64,000 nucleotides of DNA from JASBRS01 sp964496495 (GCA_964496495.1 CAZBZU010000009.1:1-64000); one strand, 5' to 3'. Numbered from the stretch's first letter, positions 1 through 9,141 are shown. Made by a program: numbers and translations. Notes: a model not told the origin generated them from the sequence alone.

Positions 1-636
1 GTAGCGCCAGTGCGGCAGCATGTCGAGGATGATGCCGCCGCCCTGCTCGCGACGGTAGTTCCAGCTGGGGCGCTGGGGCGACTGCCAGTCGCCCTCGAAG
101 ACCCAGTAGCCGAACTCGCCGCGCAGCGACAGGATGCGACCGAAGAAGCCGCCGTCGACCAGGCGCTTGAGCTTGAGCAGGCCCGGCAGGTAGAGCTTGT
201 CCTGCACCACGCCCGTGCGCACGCCCGCCTCGCGCGCGAGCGCCACCAGCTCGAGCGCCTCGGCGAGCGTTGGCGCCACCGGCTTCTCGGCGTAGACGTG
301 CTTGCCTGCGGCGATCGCCTTGCGCAGGTTGGCGGGCCGTGCCTGGGTGGCCACGGCGTCGAAGTAGACGGTGTCGGCGGGATCGGCCAGGCAGGCGTCC
401 AGGTCGTCGCTGAAGCGCGCGACGCCGGTCTCCGCCGCCAGCGCCTCCAGCTTGGCCCGGTCGCGGCCCACCAGCATGGGGTCCGGCAGCAGCCGCCGGC
501 CGTCGGGCAGCGCGACGCCACCGTCGGCACGGATGGCCAGGATCGAGCGCAGCAGGTGCTGGTTCTTGCCCATGCGGCCGGTCACGCCGTTCATGACGAT
601 GCCGACGCGTTCGACGGCGGCCCCGGCGGCGGTCAC
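1..636 (-). CDS. Gfo/Idh/MocA-family oxidoreductase, cut by window edge
   Basis: Probable NAD(P)-dependent cytoplasmic dehydrogenase for a sugar, inositol or related polyol. Only the first 212 codons are present; the frame is open at base 1, so most of the C-terminal substrate domain is missing. A Rossmann-type start (VGIVMNGVTGRMG, residues 11-23) and the family EKP motif (KHVYAEKPV, EKP at 117-119) are visible. I take GTG at 636 as start because its GTGA overlaps the TGA of the upstream dehydrogenase, implying translational coupling. It is the third tandem member of this family in the operon, so the three probably perform successive or paired oxidation and reduction steps on one imported carbohydrate. 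The exact substrate cannot be read from the sequence. Confidence 0.85.
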   Translation of the reverse strand, partial: MTAAGAAVERVGIVMNGVTGRMGKNQHLLRSILAIRADGGVALPDGRRLLPDPMLVGRDRAKLEALAAETGVARFSDDLDACLADPADTVYFDAVATQARPANLRKAIAAGKHVYAEKPVAPTLAEALELVALAREAGVRTGVVQDKLYLPGLLKLKRLVDGGFFGRILSLRGEFGYWVFEGDWQSPQRPSWNYRREQGGGIILDMLPHWRY

Positions 637-1721
637 GCGGGGCCTCCCGCCGGCTCCAGCCTGGCCTGGTCGGCGCGCGCCTGGGCGCGCAAGGCGAGCT
701 CGGCCGCGGCGAAGGCGTGCGCCTGCGTCATGGCGGTCTCGGTGCGGTTCAGGCAGTCGAGGATCAGCTGGCCGAAGAACGGGTAGCCCACCTTGCCCTG
801 GACGCTCAGATGCTGCTCGCCCTCGGAGGTCACCAGGTAGAGGTGGTCTGTGCCGGCGCCCTGCGCCACGTCGACATACTTGCGCAGCTCGAGCGTGCCC
901 TCGGTGCCGAGCAGCAGCAGGCGGCCGTCCCCCCAGGTGCGCAGGCCGGCCGGCGTGAACCAGTCGACGCGCACGTAGCCGGAGCTGCCCGTGTCGGTGA
1001 TGACGCTGGCCTCGCCGAAATCCTCCAGCTCGGGGTGCTGCGGGTGGTCGAAGTTCTCGGCCCGGGCGTGCAGCAGCGTGGCGCCGGCGGCGCCGCTGTA
1101 GAACAGCACCTGCTCGAACTGGTGGGAGGCGATGTCGCACAGGATGCCGCCGTACCTCGCCTTCTGGTAGAACCACGCGGGCCGGGGGTTGTGGCCGAGC
1201 CGGTGCGGCCCGAGCCCCAGCACCTGCAGCACCCGCCCGATGACGCCCGCCTCGACGAGGTCCCCGGCGTACACGGCGCACTCGACGTGCAGGCGCTCGC
1301 CGTAGTAGACCATGTACTTGCGTCCGGTCTCGGCGGCCTTGGCGCGGGCCGCGGCGAGCTGGGCCAGGCTGGTGAAGGGACCCTTGTCCACGAAGTAGTC
1401 CTTGCCGCTGTCCATGACGCGCAGGCCCAGCGGACCGCGCTCGCTCGGCACGATCGAGGAGGCCACCAGCGCGATCTCTTCGGCAGCGAGCACCTCCGCC
1501 TCGCTGGCCGCGGCGGCCGCGCCGGGGAAGCGCTCGAGCAGAGCGGCGACCTTGGCGGGGTCGGGATCGAAGACGAGCCGCAGCTCGCCTCCGGCCGCCG
1601 ACAGCCCCTCGCACATGCCGTGGATGTGGGGATGGTCGAGCCCCACGGCGGCGAAGCGAAACTCGCCGCGCTCGCACGCGGGCCCGGGCAGGCCGGAGGG
1701 CTCCATCAGCGCGCCCGCCAT
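633..1721 (-). CDS. Gfo/Idh/MocA-family oxidoreductase
   Basis: 362-aa protein of the Gfo/Idh/MocA dehydrogenase family. It begins with a Rossmann segment (FRFAAVGLDHPHIHG, about residues 21-35). The usual EKP motif after the nucleotide-binding strands reads DKGP (112-115), so the catalytic lysine position is kept in altered surroundings. A GGILCDIASHQFEQ stretch in the middle resembles the family's GG-x-L-x-D-x-G-x-H signature. Its ATG follows directly on the TGA of the gene before it (TGAATG), and its own stop overlaps the next start, so all three dehydrogenases are co-translated. A second ATG five codons in (MEPSG) is also possible. Substrate unknown; the neighbouring CUT1 importer suggests a sugar or sugar acid. 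Confidence 0.85.
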   Translation of the reverse strand: MAGALMEPSGLPGPACERGEFRFAAVGLDHPHIHGMCEGLSAAGGELRLVFDPDPAKVAALLERFPGAAAAASEAEVLAAEEIALVASSIVPSERGPLGLRVMDSGKDYFVDKGPFTSLAQLAAARAKAAETGRKYMVYYGERLHVECAVYAGDLVEAGVIGRVLQVLGLGPHRLGHNPRPAWFYQKARYGGILCDIASHQFEQVLFYSGAAGATLLHARAENFDHPQHPELEDFGEASVITDTGSSGYVRVDWFTPAGLRTWGDGRLLLLGTEGTLELRKYVDVAQGAGTDHLYLVTSEGEQHLSVQGKVGYPFFGQLILDCLNRTETAMTQAHAFAAAELALRAQARADQARLEPAGGPA

Positions 1722-2816
1722 TCAGGCACCCGCCTCTGGCCCGGCGACGGCGCCGTTCATGGCGTCGTAGAAGGGGTCGCCCGGGGTGACGCTGCCGCGC
1801 CTGACGGTCTTTCCCGTCGACGCCGACTTGTACATGCAGGTGAGGAACTCGAGCACGCGCCGGGCCTCGGGGCCGCTCACGGGCGGTCGCTCGTGCCGGT
1901 CGAGGCTGTCCAGGAGCGCCGTCAGCTGCGCCTCGTGGCGGCCCGGGACGTCCTCGTCGAGCTCCCGCCAGCGGCGCAATGGGGTGTCGTCGTCGGCGCC
2001 GTCCGGCAGGGTCAGGCGCCAGTTGGCGTTGCCCGCCCGGTACAGCGCCTCGAGCTCGAGCGTGGCGCGCTGCAGGTCGAGCCGCAGGTAGGTGGTCTGG
2101 CGCGGCGACAGGGCGCTGTTGATCAGGGTGGCGAGCGCGCCGCTCTGGAAACGCACCAGGGCCGCCGACACGTCCTCCACCTCGATCGGGCGGTCGAGCG
2201 TCGCCGCCGTCGCGGTCACCTCCTCCCACTCGCCCAGCAGCCACAGGCAAAGGTCCGTCAGGTGGATGCCCAGCGTCGCCGCGGGGCCGCCGCCGTCGCC
2301 CGACCAGCGCCCCCGGCCCGGGCCTCGGTAGTACGCCTCGGGGCGGTACCACAGCGTGTTGCACACCGCCACCAGCGGCCGGCCCAGCGCTCCCTCGCGG
2401 ATGAGCTGGCGGGCGTGACGCGCCGCCGAGCCGAAGCGCCACTGCGCCACGGCGCTGGCGGAGCCGGCCGAGCGCGCCTCGACACGCTCGACGGCGTCGA
2501 GCTCGGCGAGCGAGCGGCACAGCGGCTTCTCGCACAGCACCGACGTGCCGGCGTCCAGGCAGGTCGCGATGAGCTCGGCGTGCGAGGCGGGCGGCGTCAC
2601 GATGTGCACCAGGTCGGGCCGTTCCGCCTGCAGCATGTCGCGGGCGTCGAGGTACCAGGCCGGGATGTCGTGGCGTCGGGACGCCTCGCGCACGCGGTCC
2701 TCGTCGAGGTCGACGGCCGCTACCAGGCGTACCCGTTCGCCCACCCGCCGGATCGCCTCGAGGTGGTTTCCCACCGAGCTCCCGGTGCCGATGATGGCGA
2801 CGCGATAGGTCTTCAT
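1722..2816 (-). CDS. Gfo/Idh/MocA-family oxidoreductase
   Basis: 364-aa dehydrogenase with the clearest family features of the three: N-terminal Rossmann motif YRVAIIGTGSSVGNHLEA at residues 4-21, the EKP motif in SVLCEKPLCRS around residue 95, and the GGGPAATLGIHLTDL motif of the substrate domain. Likely a cytoplasmic NAD(P)-dependent oxidoreductase on a sugar-derived substrate. It is the first intact enzyme gene after the two permease genes and is separated from them by the remains of a regulator (2818-3118). The ATG at 2816 is preceded by GGAGGCGTGAC, a good ribosome binding site. Substrate not predictable; myo-inositol, 1,5-anhydro sugars or keto-sugars are all handled by this family. Confidence 0.88.
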   Translation of the reverse strand: MKTYRVAIIGTGSSVGNHLEAIRRVGERVRLVAAVDLDEDRVREASRRHDIPAWYLDARDMLQAERPDLVHIVTPPASHAELIATCLDAGTSVLCEKPLCRSLAELDAVERVEARSAGSASAVAQWRFGSAARHARQLIREGALGRPLVAVCNTLWYRPEAYYRGPGRGRWSGDGGGPAATLGIHLTDLCLWLLGEWEEVTATAATLDRPIEVEDVSAALVRFQSGALATLINSALSPRQTTYLRLDLQRATLELEALYRAGNANWRLTLPDGADDDTPLRRWRELDEDVPGRHEAQLTALLDSLDRHERPPVSGPEARRVLEFLTCMYKSASTGKTVRRGSVTPGDPFYDAMNGAVAGPEAGA

Positions 2817-2817
2817 G

Positions 2818-3118
2818 TCACGCCTCCCTGCGCCGAGTCGAGCCGCGGACCGGGAGCTCGGGCAGCAGCACGCGCCGATGCAGCTCCATGTCCGGCTGGT
2901 CGATGAGATCGACGAGGTAGCCGATCACCATCTCGTCCTGCTTGCGGAAGCCGAAGTCGACGGTCGTGAGCGGCGGGTCGATGTGCTCGCCGGCCGCCAG
3001 CGGGCATGGGGGGGCCGACCCGGCGATGCTGGAGCAGCTCTTCGCGCCGCAGCCGCCGAAGGATCCGCTGAACCGTGCCGCGTCCCACGTCGACGGCGGC
3101 CGACCGACGTGAGCGGCC
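2818..3118 (-). pseudogene. Remnant of a GntR/LacI-hybrid (AraR-type) regulator
   Basis: Two pieces of one regulator type survive in different frames. Bases about 3118-3020 encode a GntR-like winged helix-turn-helix (GRGTVQRILRRLRREELLQ). Bases about 2988-2818, in another frame, encode the typical end of a LacI/PurR sensor domain (PPLTTVDFGF, then LLPELPVRGSTRR). The roughly 230 residues expected between them are absent and the junction is out of frame. The combination of GntR head and LacI sensor is that of AraR-like sugar repressors. It lies within the operon between permease and dehydrogenase genes, so it was probably the original local repressor, now replaced by the FCD-type GntR at 6929-7609. 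Homology is by eye. Confidence 0.6.
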
Positions 3119-3140
3119 CGGGCGGATCTCGGGCCGTGCC

Positions 3141-4193
<1,053 letters not shown>

Positions 4194-4256
4194 GACGCGG
4201 CTCCCGGCGGGCGGCCGACCGTGGCCGCGCCGGAGTGCGTGCACGGCCGCGAAGGA

Positions 4257-5297
4257 TCAAGTGGCATCGGAGCGCCTCCCCGCCCACAGCTGTACCAGCG
4301 TGAGCGCCAGCAGCACCACGCCCAGGAGGACGGACGCGGCGGCGGCCAGGCCGAACCTGCGGATCTGCGTGGCGAACGCGGTGTTGTAGATGTACTGCAC
4401 GATGAAGGTCGTGGCGGTGCCGGGCCCGCCGCCGGTGAAGGCGTAGACCTCGTCGAAGAGCTGTACCGCCCGGATGAGGGCCAGCACCAGCACGACGAGC
4501 ATGGTGGGCATCAAGAGCGGCAGGGTCACGTAGCGGAACGACTGCCAGGCGCCGGCGCCGTCGATCGACCCGGCCTCGTAGAGCTCCGTGGGGATCGATT
4601 GCAGCCCCGCCAACAGGATCAGCGTGTAGAAGCCCATCGTCGCCCAGGTGGTGGTGAACACCACCCAGAACATGGCCCAGTGGGCGTTGAGCAGGAAGAG
4701 CACCTTGTGCCCTCCGAGCAGCTGGAGGAAGGCGTTCAGCAGGCCGTCACGCTGGAGGATCCACTTCCAGATGAGCGCCACGACCACGGGCGACAGCAGC
4801 ACCGGATAGAAGAACACGCTGCGGAAGAAGCCGCGGAACGAAAGCGTGCGGTTGAGCACCATGGCGGTGATCAGCGAGAACACCACGAGCGCGATCAGCT
4901 GGGCCGGGACGAAGATGAAGGCGTTGTGCACGGCGCGCCAGAAGGTGTCCTCCTGACAGCTGCTGGGCTGGAGGAAGTTGCCGCAGGCGAAGATCCGCTG
5001 GAAGTTGGCCGTTCCCACGAACGGCCGGTCCTGCGGGAAGAGGTTCGTGCCTCCCGTGAAGGCGTAGTAGAAGTTGAGCAGCATCGGGAACAGCACGAAT
5101 ATGCCGAAGATGGCCAGGTTGGGCAGCAGGAACACCCACGGCATGCGCTTCACGCCGATCGCCCGCTGGAGAGGCGCCATCACCAGGTCGAGGACGTTCA
5201 TCACGAGGTTGAACGACCCCTGCAGCGCGCGGCGCGGGGCGCTCCGCGCGCCCGTCAGCACGCTGCGGGCCCCACCGGGATCGGACTCTGCTCGCAT
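4257..5297 (-). CDS. Carbohydrate ABC transporter permease (MalF/UgpA type)
   Basis: First permease subunit of the sugar importer, 346 aa. It has a basic N-terminus, six predicted membrane segments (for example WVFLLPNLAIFGIFVLFPML and FIVQYIYNTAFATQ flanked by helices) and an EAA loop ELYEAGSIDGAGAWQSFRYV for contact with the ATPase. The NAFTGGGP-like stretch (EVYAFTGGGPGTATT) is typical of UgpA/MalF. The start ATG has GTGAGG just upstream. It lies 81 bp after the binding-protein gene; that gap holds a perfect 15-bp hairpin that probably sets the relative expression of the binding protein and the permeases. Confidence 0.92.
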   Translation of the reverse strand: MRAESDPGGARSVLTGARSAPRRALQGSFNLVMNVLDLVMAPLQRAIGVKRMPWVFLLPNLAIFGIFVLFPMLLNFYYAFTGGTNLFPQDRPFVGTANFQRIFACGNFLQPSSCQEDTFWRAVHNAFIFVPAQLIALVVFSLITAMVLNRTLSFRGFFRSVFFYPVLLSPVVVALIWKWILQRDGLLNAFLQLLGGHKVLFLLNAHWAMFWVVFTTTWATMGFYTLILLAGLQSIPTELYEAGSIDGAGAWQSFRYVTLPLLMPTMLVVLVLALIRAVQLFDEVYAFTGGGPGTATTFIVQYIYNTAFATQIRRFGLAAAASVLLGVVLLALTLVQLWAGRRSDAT

Positions 5298-5312
5298 CGC
5301 CTCACTCTCCGG

Positions 5313-5346
5313 GGTACCCGGTGGAGGAGGGCCTCCACCGGGTACC
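5313..5346 (-). promoter_or_regulatory. Intercistronic hairpin between binding-protein and permease genes
   Basis: Perfect inverted repeat with arms GGTACCCGGTGGAGG (5313-5327) and CCTCCACCGGGTACC (5332-5346) around a 4-nt loop. There is no T-run after it on the minus strand, so it is not a classical terminator. Stem-loops at this position in sugar ABC operons are known to protect the binding-protein transcript and to reduce read-through into the permease genes; that role is inferred here. Confidence 0.75.
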
Positions 5347-5378
5347 TGGCCGGCTTCAGGCAGCGGCCGGTCCCGCGA

Positions 5379-6647
5379 CTACTGGCCGGCCGCCTTGAGC
5401 TGCTCGTCGATGTCCTGCTGGATACGCTGGACGGCTTGATCCATGGTCAGCTCGCCGACCATCACCTGCGTCAGCCGGTCGCGGATGGCGTTGAAGTAGG
5501 TGGTGTTGTACTTGTACGCCTGCAGCTTGTAAGCCAGCGGGGCGAGCTTGGAGACCTGGCTGGAGAACACCTGCAGCGCCGCCTTGGCGTTCTGGTTGTC
5601 GGTCTGGAAGTCGATGCCCTTCTTGGCCAGGCCGAGCGATCCCGGGATGAACAGGGTGCGGGCGTAGAACTCCGCGAGGTTGTCGGGCTGCGCCAGGAAC
5701 TCCATGAGCTTGGCGACCGCCTCGGGGTGCTTGGTCTCCTTCAAGGCGACCAGCGCGGCGCCGCCAGGCATGCCGGTGCAGGCGGCGGGGCCGCAGGGGT
5801 TGGGGACCGCGACCCAGTCGAAGGCGTTGCCGATCTTGCTGGCGAACTGGCTGATCTGCCAGCTGCCCGACATGTAGAACACGATCTGGCCGTTGATGAA
5901 GTCCTGGTTGCCGGCGGCGTACTGGCCGCCGTTGCCGATCCACACGCTGGGGTCCATGGTGCCGTCCTTGTTCCACTGCACCAGGAGCTTCGCCATGTCG
6001 CGGAAGCCGGGGTCGTCGATCTTGGGCTTGCCCTGCGCATCGAAGAACTTCGCGCCCATGCTGACCGCGGGGCCGGCGAAGCGGTGGCCCGAGCGGTCCA
6101 TCGCCATGGCGAACGGCGTGCCCGTGGCCTTGGCGACCTTTCTGGTCACGTCGGCCCACTGCTGCCAGGTGGTGTCGCCTTGCGGCAGGGGGATGCCCGC
6201 CTGGTCGAAGAGGGTCTTGTTCACGAAGGGGCCCGTGACCGTGAGCTGGGTCATGTAGCCCGGAATCGCCTTCGAGCCTGCCGGACGCATCCAGTCGAGG
6301 AACGGCCCGAAGTTGGTCTCCCAGTAGCTCGGGTCCTTGAGGTACGGGGTGAGGTCGAGGTAGTACTTCTCGAGGTCGCCGAGCTGGGTCACGCGGGCGA
6401 TGTCGGGGCCCTGCCCCGACGCCAGCTGCAGCGGGAGCGACTGCAGGATCCCCTGTGCGTAGGAGACGGTGTCCAGCGTGACCGTGATGTCGGGGTTCTG
6501 GGCCTCGAACTTGTTCAGCAGGTCCTGCAAGACCTGCCCTTCATTGCCGTCGTTGTACCAGGTGATGCGCAGGTGGGTCTGCGCCAGGGCGGTCATCCCG
6601 CCCATCAGGGCGGCGAGCAGCACGAGCATCCGCAGTCGTCGAATCAT
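5379..6647 (-). CDS. Extracellular sugar-binding protein (SBP family 1)
   Basis: 422-aa secreted solute-binding protein of a CUT1 importer. The signal peptide (MIRRLRMLVLLAALMGGMTA then LAQ) ends at about residue 22 with no lipobox cysteine, so it is free or held by the cell envelope rather than a lipoprotein. The mature part starts THLRITWYNDGNEGQ and has family 1 patterns (GQGPDIARV, DFINGQIVFYMSGSW, the FINGQ-to-GSW element that marks ligand-closing regions, and PGGAALVALKETKHPEA). The start has a strong site, GGGAGGAACC before ATG. It is the first structural gene of the operon after the GntR regulator. Ligand unknown; the dehydrogenases suggest a sugar or polyol. Confidence 0.92.
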   Translation of the reverse strand: MIRRLRMLVLLAALMGGMTALAQTHLRITWYNDGNEGQVLQDLLNKFEAQNPDITVTLDTVSYAQGILQSLPLQLASGQGPDIARVTQLGDLEKYYLDLTPYLKDPSYWETNFGPFLDWMRPAGSKAIPGYMTQLTVTGPFVNKTLFDQAGIPLPQGDTTWQQWADVTRKVAKATGTPFAMAMDRSGHRFAGPAVSMGAKFFDAQGKPKIDDPGFRDMAKLLVQWNKDGTMDPSVWIGNGGQYAAGNQDFINGQIVFYMSGSWQISQFASKIGNAFDWVAVPNPCGPAACTGMPGGAALVALKETKHPEAVAKLMEFLAQPDNLAEFYARTLFIPGSLGLAKKGIDFQTDNQNAKAALQVFSSQVSKLAPLAYKLQAYKYNTTYFNAIRDRLTQVMVGELTMDQAVQRIQQDIDEQLKAAGQ

Positions 6648-6770
6648 GGTTCCTCCCTTGGTCCGCTCTCGATCGGCGGCGGTCGCGGTCGTCGAGACCT
6701 CGACCTACGGCGTGGCAAGCATGGTGGTCGTGATCGTAGCCGGGCCTCCCTCCCTTCCGGGCGACGCGGG

Positions 6771-6925
6771 CCCGCGGCCCGCCCGGGCGGGGCGCGTGGC
6801 CGTGACGCAGTGCCTCGTGCTCACGCGTGCCCACCTCCCGTGCAGGTTCGCCCGGGCGGGGCCCGCGGCCGCGACGCAGGGCATCGCGCAAGCCGGTGCT
6901 CGCTTCCGGTAGAGGTTCTCCCGGG
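6771..6925. repeat. Degenerate 69-bp tandem repeat
   Basis: The GC-rich gap between the regulator and the binding-protein gene contains a motif (AGGTTCGCCCGGGCGGGG and variants) recurring every 69 bp: the AGGTTC boxes start at 6844 and 6913 and a third CGCCCGGGCGGGG lies at 6780. In the minus frame each unit would give a similar 23-residue peptide, but no initiation site supports translation. The binding-protein promoter must lie in or next to it. Confidence 0.5.
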
Positions 6926-6928
6926 CAC

Positions 6929-7609
6929 TCACGACGGCGCCTCGTCGAGGTGCCCTCGGGCCCTGAGATGATCGGTGTAGGCAGCCAGGGCCGCGCGGTT
7001 GTGCTGCTGCAGGCTGCGCTTCACGGCCGCCGGCTCGCGGCGCTCGAGCGCCGCGAGCAGCGTCAGGTGCTCGCGTTGCGCGGTCGGGATGCGGCGCGAG
7101 AACACCTCCTCGAGGAAGTGGCGCCGGAGCCGGTCCCAGTGATCCAGCGCGGTCTCCAGCACCCTCGCCGCCAGGGCAGCCCCGGAGCGCTCGCCGATGA
7201 ACAGGTGGAGCTCCTTGTTGCGGAGCGACCAGGCATCGGCGTCGAGGGTCAAGGCGCCCATCGCCGCCACGTGGTGCTCGAGCCAGGCCAGATCGTCGTC
7301 TACGAGGCGCTCGCATGCCACCTGGGCGGTGATGAGCTCCATCGCCTCCAGGACCTGGAAGACCTCGCGGACCTCGTTGGCGTGGAGCTCGGTCACGCGG
7401 GCGCCGACGTGCGCCTCGAGCATGACGAAGCCGGCCGCCTCGAGGCGGTAGAGGGCCTCCCTGATGGGGATCTGGCTCACCCCGAGGCGCTCCGCGAGGC
7501 GGTCGATGACCAGGCGCGATCCCGGCACCAGCCGGCCCTCCAGGATCAGAGAATGCAGATGGTCGTACACCTGCTCGTTCTTGCTCTTGAACACGCGAGC
7601 GTCTCCCAC
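6929..7609 (-). CDS. GntR-family regulator, FCD (FadR/VanR) subfamily
   Basis: 226-aa DNA-binding regulator. Residues 8-75 form the GntR winged helix (EQVYDHLHSLILEGRLVPGS, then LAERLGVSQIPIREALYRLE), and the rest is an all-helical FCD ligand domain with metal-type histidines (ELHLFIGER and REHLTLLAALE). FCD regulators usually bind a carboxylic or sugar-acid intermediate of the pathway they control. The start is GTG at 7609 with only a weak AGGG ahead. It is the promoter-proximal gene of the importer/dehydrogenase cluster, and a perfect palindrome overlaps its promoter (7642-7655), so autoregulation and control of the operon are likely. Confidence 0.9.
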   Translation of the reverse strand: MGDARVFKSKNEQVYDHLHSLILEGRLVPGSRLVIDRLAERLGVSQIPIREALYRLEAAGFVMLEAHVGARVTELHANEVREVFQVLEAMELITAQVACERLVDDDLAWLEHHVAAMGALTLDADAWSLRNKELHLFIGERSGAALAARVLETALDHWDRLRRHFLEEVFSRRIPTAQREHLTLLAALERREPAAVKRSLQQHNRAALAAYTDHLRARGHLDEAPS

Positions 7610-7629
7610 GGGCCCTACGGCGAACGGTC

Positions 7630-7655
7630 GGATGTTTCGTACATCCTATAGGATG
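7630..7655 (-). promoter_or_regulatory. Palindromic operator over the gntR promoter
   Basis: CATCCTATAGGATG (7642-7655) is a perfect 14-bp palindrome and contains a -10-like TATAGGAT on the minus strand. It abuts a second inverted repeat, GGATGT-TTCGT-ACATCC (7630-7646), so half-sites GGAT/ATCC occur three times. It is about 20-45 nt upstream of the GTG start at 7609. Size and position fit a FadR/FCD-type operator; binding is inferred. Confidence 0.6.
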
Positions 7656-7692
7656 CGCCGGGGCCGTGGCAATCGTGCCCGGGGCGGTACCC

Positions 7693-8826
7693 TCAGGGGC
7701 GCAAGACCGCCTCCAGCCAGTCGAAGGCGCCATCCTGCATGTCGACGTCGAAGCGGTGGGGGCCGGGATGGAAGCTGCCGCGGTAGCGCTCGGGCGCGCC
7801 GGCCGCCGCGTAGGCGCGGCCGATGGCGGCGTCGGCGGCCCGCATGCCGGCTTCCGGGAAGAGCGGATCGTCCTCGGCGTATTGCACCAGTAGCGGGCGC
7901 GGCGCCCGGCACGCGGCCACGTCGGGCCAGTCGGCGAAGCGCGCCAGTCCCGGCGGGAACAGCATCCAGGTGTGAGCGTGGACGTGAGCGTCGAGCAGAG
8001 CCTCGTAGCTGCTCATCATCCCGACGACGACCGCCGCCGCCAGCCGCTCGTGCGTCGCCGTGAGAAGGGCGGCGCGCGCGCCGCCGCCGGACAGGCCGAC
8101 GGCGCCCAGCCGACCGGCATCGACGTCCGGCAGCGAGGCCAGGTAGTCGAGCGCCGCCCGGTCCTCGAAGGCCACGATCGCCGCGATCGAGGTGCCGAGC
8201 GCCGTGGCGTACTTCGCCACCAGGTGCTCGTGCAGCTCGGCGGCGGCGTTGTAACGGGCGACGTCCTCCGGCACCCCGTCGCCCCGGTGGCTCGCCGTCG
8301 CGCACGCCGCCAGCTCGCGCACGCGCTCGGGCATGATCGCTTCCGGGAAGCGCCGGCTGCCCCACATGAAGACGTCGGGGACCAGCACCACGAAGCCGCG
8401 CTCGACCAGGCGATTGGCGAACGCCGCGCCGCCGTACGCCCGCTCTCGGAAGGCGCGAACCGCCGGCGTGGGGTCGTGCTCGTCGTCGGCGATCTTCTCC
8501 TTGCCCAGCAGCTTGAAGCCGCCGTGGTCGTGCAGCGCCAGCACGGCGGGGCGCGGGGCGGCGCCCCGATCTGCCGGTCGCAGCAGCCAGGCGCGCGTGC
8601 GGGGGCCGTAGCCCACGCTCCACGACACCTCCTCGCCGCGGACGCCGGCGGTCTCCCAGCTGCGCTCCACGACCGGCTGCGCCGGGGCCCCGCGCCCGCC
8701 GCCGAAGGCGAGCAGCTCCGCGATCCGCTCGGCGGGGACGGCCGCCCGCCCGGCGTCGTGAGGGCCGCGGGCGGCGGCGACCAGGTCGCTGAAGTCGCCC
8801 AGGTGCCGGTAGCGCTTCGTGCTCAT
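7693..8826 (-). CDS. Alpha/beta hydrolase (dienelactone hydrolase/acetylxylan esterase-like)
   Basis: 377-aa serine hydrolase. The strand after the oxyanion region reads RPAVLALHDHGGFK, the nucleophile elbow is GLSGGG (in LGAVGLSGGGARAALL), an acid occurs in QYAEDDPLFPEAG, and the catalytic His is in SFHPGPHRFD near the C-terminus. Size and the long insert between the first strands resemble bacterial acetyl-ester hydrolases and DUF1749/dienelactone-hydrolase-like proteins. ATG 8826 is preferred over a TTG fifteen bases upstream. It sits 84 bp upstream of the GntR operon on the same strand but with the operator between, so it may be transcribed separately. No lipobox or signal peptide; probably cytoplasmic. 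Confidence 0.8.
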   Translation of the reverse strand: MSTKRYRHLGDFSDLVAAARGPHDAGRAAVPAERIAELLAFGGGRGAPAQPVVERSWETAGVRGEEVSWSVGYGPRTRAWLLRPADRGAAPRPAVLALHDHGGFKLLGKEKIADDEHDPTPAVRAFRERAYGGAAFANRLVERGFVVLVPDVFMWGSRRFPEAIMPERVRELAACATASHRGDGVPEDVARYNAAAELHEHLVAKYATALGTSIAAIVAFEDRAALDYLASLPDVDAGRLGAVGLSGGGARAALLTATHERLAAAVVVGMMSSYEALLDAHVHAHTWMLFPPGLARFADWPDVAACRAPRPLLVQYAEDDPLFPEAGMRAADAAIGRAYAAAGAPERYRGSFHPGPHRFDVDMQDGAFDWLEAVLRP

Positions 8827-9141
8827 GCGCTCTGCCCGCAACCGCGCTCACGCCGATGGCCGACGAGCACGCTGCCGCCCCGTCGGCTCGGGCGTGCGGC
8901 GGCCGGCCATCCGGGGCCCTTCGTTCGCGGCGCCATCTGCCACCTCCCGAGGGTCGCCGGATCGGCGACCGCCTCCAGTCTAGTGAGTTCCTGGGCGCCC
9001 CGCGGGAGCGGGGCCGAGAGGCGCTCCCCCGTCCGACTTCCCCCCACCCGCCGGTAGGAAAGCCACCGACCCGCGGGCGCCTGCGAGCGGCTATGCAGGG
9101 ACCATGCCGCCCGTGCCGGGCCGGCAACGGGAGGGGGAGCC
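8827..9141. other. Divergent intergenic region, no gene seen
   Basis: 315 bp between the minus-strand hydrolase and the plus-strand membrane protein. All reading frames look like GC-rich noise. It must carry promoters for both genes but I found no convincing -35/-10 pair; the only clear signal is GGGAGGGGGAGCC before ATG 9142. Confidence 0.5.

Noticed and set aside
717..2906. 729-codon open frame on the plus strand
   Set aside because: Antisense shadow of two dehydrogenase genes.
4221..6971. 916-codon open frame on the plus strand
   Set aside because: It is antisense to two permease genes and a binding-protein gene with clear family motifs; its translation is Arg/Gly/His-rich and repetitive, as expected of a GC-rich shadow frame.
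6705..7733. 342-codon minus frame with 23-residue repeats
   Set aside because: Runs out of frame through the GntR gene; the repeats come from the noncoding 69-bp DNA repeat.
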